From Foliimonas ilicis (GTDB lineage: Bacteria; Pseudomonadota; Alphaproteobacteria; Rhizobiales; Rhizobiaceae), in assembly GCF_039939195.1 (NCBI RefSeq), contig NZ_JBDUUH010000002.1, positions 186,001-250,000 on the forward strand: a stretch of 64,000 bases of DNA, in the 5' to 3' direction. Under the pieces are notes generated by a model. The model worked only from the letters and a program-made list of their open reading frames with translations. It was not told where the DNA came from and searched no databases. How positions within the stretch are numbered: the stretch's first letter is position 1; every line of letters begins with the position of its first letter. The translations under genes and the position numbers were made by a program. Of the stretch, positions 62,645 to 64,000 are shown piece after piece.

Positions 62645-63586
62645 CTACGAAAAATTGCCGGCCCCGGCCTTGAGGAAATCGATGAACGCCCGTAGAGGCG
62701 ATGGCACAAGCTTGCGGCCTGGGTAATAAAGATACGGGCCAGTGAACCACTGCCACCAGGGCTCAAGCACCGGCTGAAGGTCGCCGCTGTCGAGATGTGG
62801 CCGCAACCAGTCCTCGAAGAGATAAACAACACCCAGTCCCGCAACCGCCGCCGAGACGCCAAGGTCGACGGCGGTACCGGCGCTGTAAATCAGCTGACCC
62901 TTAGGCTCGATCCGGCAAACCTCGTCGTTCTGCTCATATTCCCAGATTTCCAGGTTGCCGCTACCGAACCTTCCCCTTAGACATTCATGGTTCATCAGGT
63001 CGCGGGGATGCTCCGGTCTTCCATGCTGCTCGAGATAGGACGGCGATGCAGCAGTTGCGAAGCGTTGCTCGCGCGGCCCTATTGGGATCGCGATCATATC
63101 CTGCTCAAGGCGGTCGTCGTAACGGATCCCAGCATCGCATCCGGCCGTCAGGACGTCGACAATCCCTGTCTGCGCGACGACCTCGACAACGATATCGGGA
63201 TATTTCTTGAGAAAGGGCGGAAGGACGTGCGGAAGGAAGAGGCGTGCCGCATTCGCCGGAACATTGAGCCGCAATATTCCGGCAGGTTGATCCCTTGATG
63301 AGGCCACGTCCTTCAAGGCGTGATCCAACTCCTCGAACGCGGGCGCAGCCCGTTCGAGCAGCCGCTGTCCTTGTTCGGTCGGAAGAACGCTTCGCGTAGT
63401 GCGGTGAAGGAGGCGAACGCCGAGCCGGGTTTCGAGGCGTCGAACCGCTTCACTCAGCCCGGATGGGCTGGATTCCAAAAGCCTGGCCGCCTCGCGAAAC
63501 CCGCCCGCCCTCGCCACAGCCGCAAACGCTTTCAGTTCTCCCAGTTCATCGCTCACAGCCAATCCTTCTGATAATCTGCACTCCAT
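62645..63586 (-). CDS. LysR-family transcriptional regulator
   Basis: A 313-residue LysR regulator with LGELKAFAAVARAGGFREAARLLESSPSGLSEAVRRLETRLGVRLLHRTTR as helix-turn-helix and a LysR-type effector domain. It is convergent with the MFS gene. An in-frame Met or Val near MSDELGELK (residue about 12) could be the true start. It may control nearby cargo. Confidence 0.87.
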   Translation of the reverse strand: MECRLSEGLAVSDELGELKAFAAVARAGGFREAARLLESSPSGLSEAVRRLETRLGVRLLHRTTRSVLPTEQGQRLLERAAPAFEELDHALKDVASSRDQPAGILRLNVPANAARLFLPHVLPPFLKKYPDIVVEVVAQTGIVDVLTAGCDAGIRYDDRLEQDMIAIPIGPREQRFATAASPSYLEQHGRPEHPRDLMNHECLRGRFGSGNLEIWEYEQNDEVCRIEPKGQLIYSAGTAVDLGVSAAVAGLGVVYLFEDWLRPHLDSGDLQPVLEPWWQWFTGPYLYYPGRKLVPSPLRAFIDFLKAGAGNFS

Positions 63587-63817
63587 TGGTCAGCGCCAGA
63601 CTATGCGCGCAAAACTATATGGTGACGATGCCTAGCATTTGACTGTGCGATTTTTCGAACAGGGTCGTCCCCCCGCGGCCGCTTATTCCCGCCGATCCGG
63701 CACGTTACATTGGTTGTCATGCACCATCACGACGCCACCGGACCATCTGCGATGCCCGCTCGGCGCGGGCCGATCCCGGCTCGTGTCACCAACCTTGCTG
63801 GAGACCGTGGGTGATGA

Positions 63818-64000
63818 ATGTTTGAGGCAGTCCGAACCTTTACACTTGGCGTCGTCTTGTCGCTGGCCGCGACCGCATGTTCGGCCGAGCAGCAGACGTC
63901 CAACGCCACTGAGCGTAGCGCGACGAAGCTGATCGCCCTTACGTACGACGACGGGCCGACCGAGTTTACGCCGCAGCTCCTCGATATCCTCAAAGCGCAT
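63818..64000 (+). CDS. Polysaccharide deacetylase (NodB-like), partial
   Basis: The first 61 residues of a secreted or lipid-anchored deacetylase, cut by the window edge. A signal sequence with a possible lipobox (LAATACS) precedes LIALTYDDGPTEFTPQLLDILKAH, the NodB metal-binding motif TYDDGP. The family removes acetyl groups from chitin-like or peptidoglycan sugars. The function of this copy cannot be narrowed further. Confidence 0.75.
   Translation, partial: MFEAVRTFTLGVVLSLAATACSAEQQTSNATERSATKLIALTYDDGPTEFTPQLLDILKAH

Larger units (their letters stand above)
21089..64000. mobile_element. Integrative and conjugative element (right end outside window)
   Basis: From the tRNA-Asn 3' end onward the genes change from conserved housekeeping functions to recombinase, antirestriction, plasmid-type replication/partition, relaxase, coupling protein, excision regulators and interspersed cargo. 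The core set (Xre, DUF2285, FseA-like, RdfS-like, RepA/ParA, TraF, DUF736, RlxS, TraG) corresponds to the ICEMlSymR7A-like family of alphaproteobacterial elements. Expected trb mating-pair genes and the second attachment site are not in view. Whether the whole stretch is one element or a composite with nested insertions cannot be decided here. Confidence 0.8.

Noticed and set aside
21089..64000. LuxR/LuxI (TraR/TraI) quorum-sensing genes and insertion-sequence transposases
   Set aside because: I looked for their typical motifs and found none in the window. The FseA/QseM-like genes are therefore not linked here to quorum sensing.
1..64000. CRISPR arrays
   Set aside because: No regular short repeat-spacer pattern was found. 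The only close direct repeats are the three iterons at 50544-50610.

Overview
The window joins a conserved alphaproteobacterial chromosome segment (about 1-21,000) to a large integrative and conjugative element (about 21,050 to past the right edge). The left segment carries an FbpC-type ABC ATPase, scpB-scpA, nagZ, a SPOR-domain protein, argS, dgt, erpA, xthA, exoR, a FadL-type porin, valS, popZ, a tolC/bepC-type gene and pcm. ExoR, PopZ and this gene order point to the Rhizobiales, most likely Brucella/Ochrobactrum or a close relative. That placement is inferred from recalled synteny and was not searched.

The junction is a tRNA-Asn(GTT) gene at 21014-21088. A large serine recombinase reads toward the tRNA and ends inside it, so its last 13 codons lie antisense to the tRNA. 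No second attachment site is visible, so the element must continue beyond 64,000.

Element layout, left to right: (1) integration end: serine recombinase, a small ORF, and an Xre/MbcA-type antitoxin with a frameshifted RES toxin. (2) A cargo SDR/TetR pair. (3) A GAF-GGDEF-EAL protein divergent from an ArdC-DUF2958 operon. (4) A ParB-like protein, several small orphan genes, a 1449-residue methyltransferase plus strawberry-notch helicase protein, a Toprim protein and a DUF2493 protein; with ArdC this resembles a set for protecting and processing incoming DNA. (5) A second cargo block (LysR/DUF4260, TetR/SDR). (6) A regulatory and transfer core: DUF736, Xre regulator, QseM-like DUF2285 protein, FseA-like activator split by a +1 frameshift, RdfS-like excisionase, RepA with iterons, ParA, a DNA methyltransferase, a ribbon-helix-helix protein, DUF2840, TraF-type S26 peptidase, a second DUF736, lytic transglycosylase, candidate oriT, RlxS-type relaxase, TraG coupling protein and a CopG-like protein. 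(7) A third cargo block: NAD-dependent dehydrogenase, SDR, MFS transporter, LysR, polysaccharide deacetylase. The mating-pair (trb) genes expected next to traG are not in the window.

The core matches the architecture known for the Mesorhizobium symbiosis-island family ICEMlSymR7A (QseC/QseM/FseA/RdfS/RlxS), but no LuxR/LuxI-type quorum-sensing genes are visible. Control signals read directly from the sequence include a UUU-C slip site in the fseA-like gene, three copies of a palindrome centred on CTATWATAG (before the GGDEF-EAL/ardC pair, the parB-like gene and the xre gene), two leader hairpins with compensatory base changes before ardC and parB, and three 20-base iterons after repA. Together they suggest one Xre-controlled regulon linking DNA protection, c-di-GMP metabolism and excision, with the excised form possibly able to replicate.
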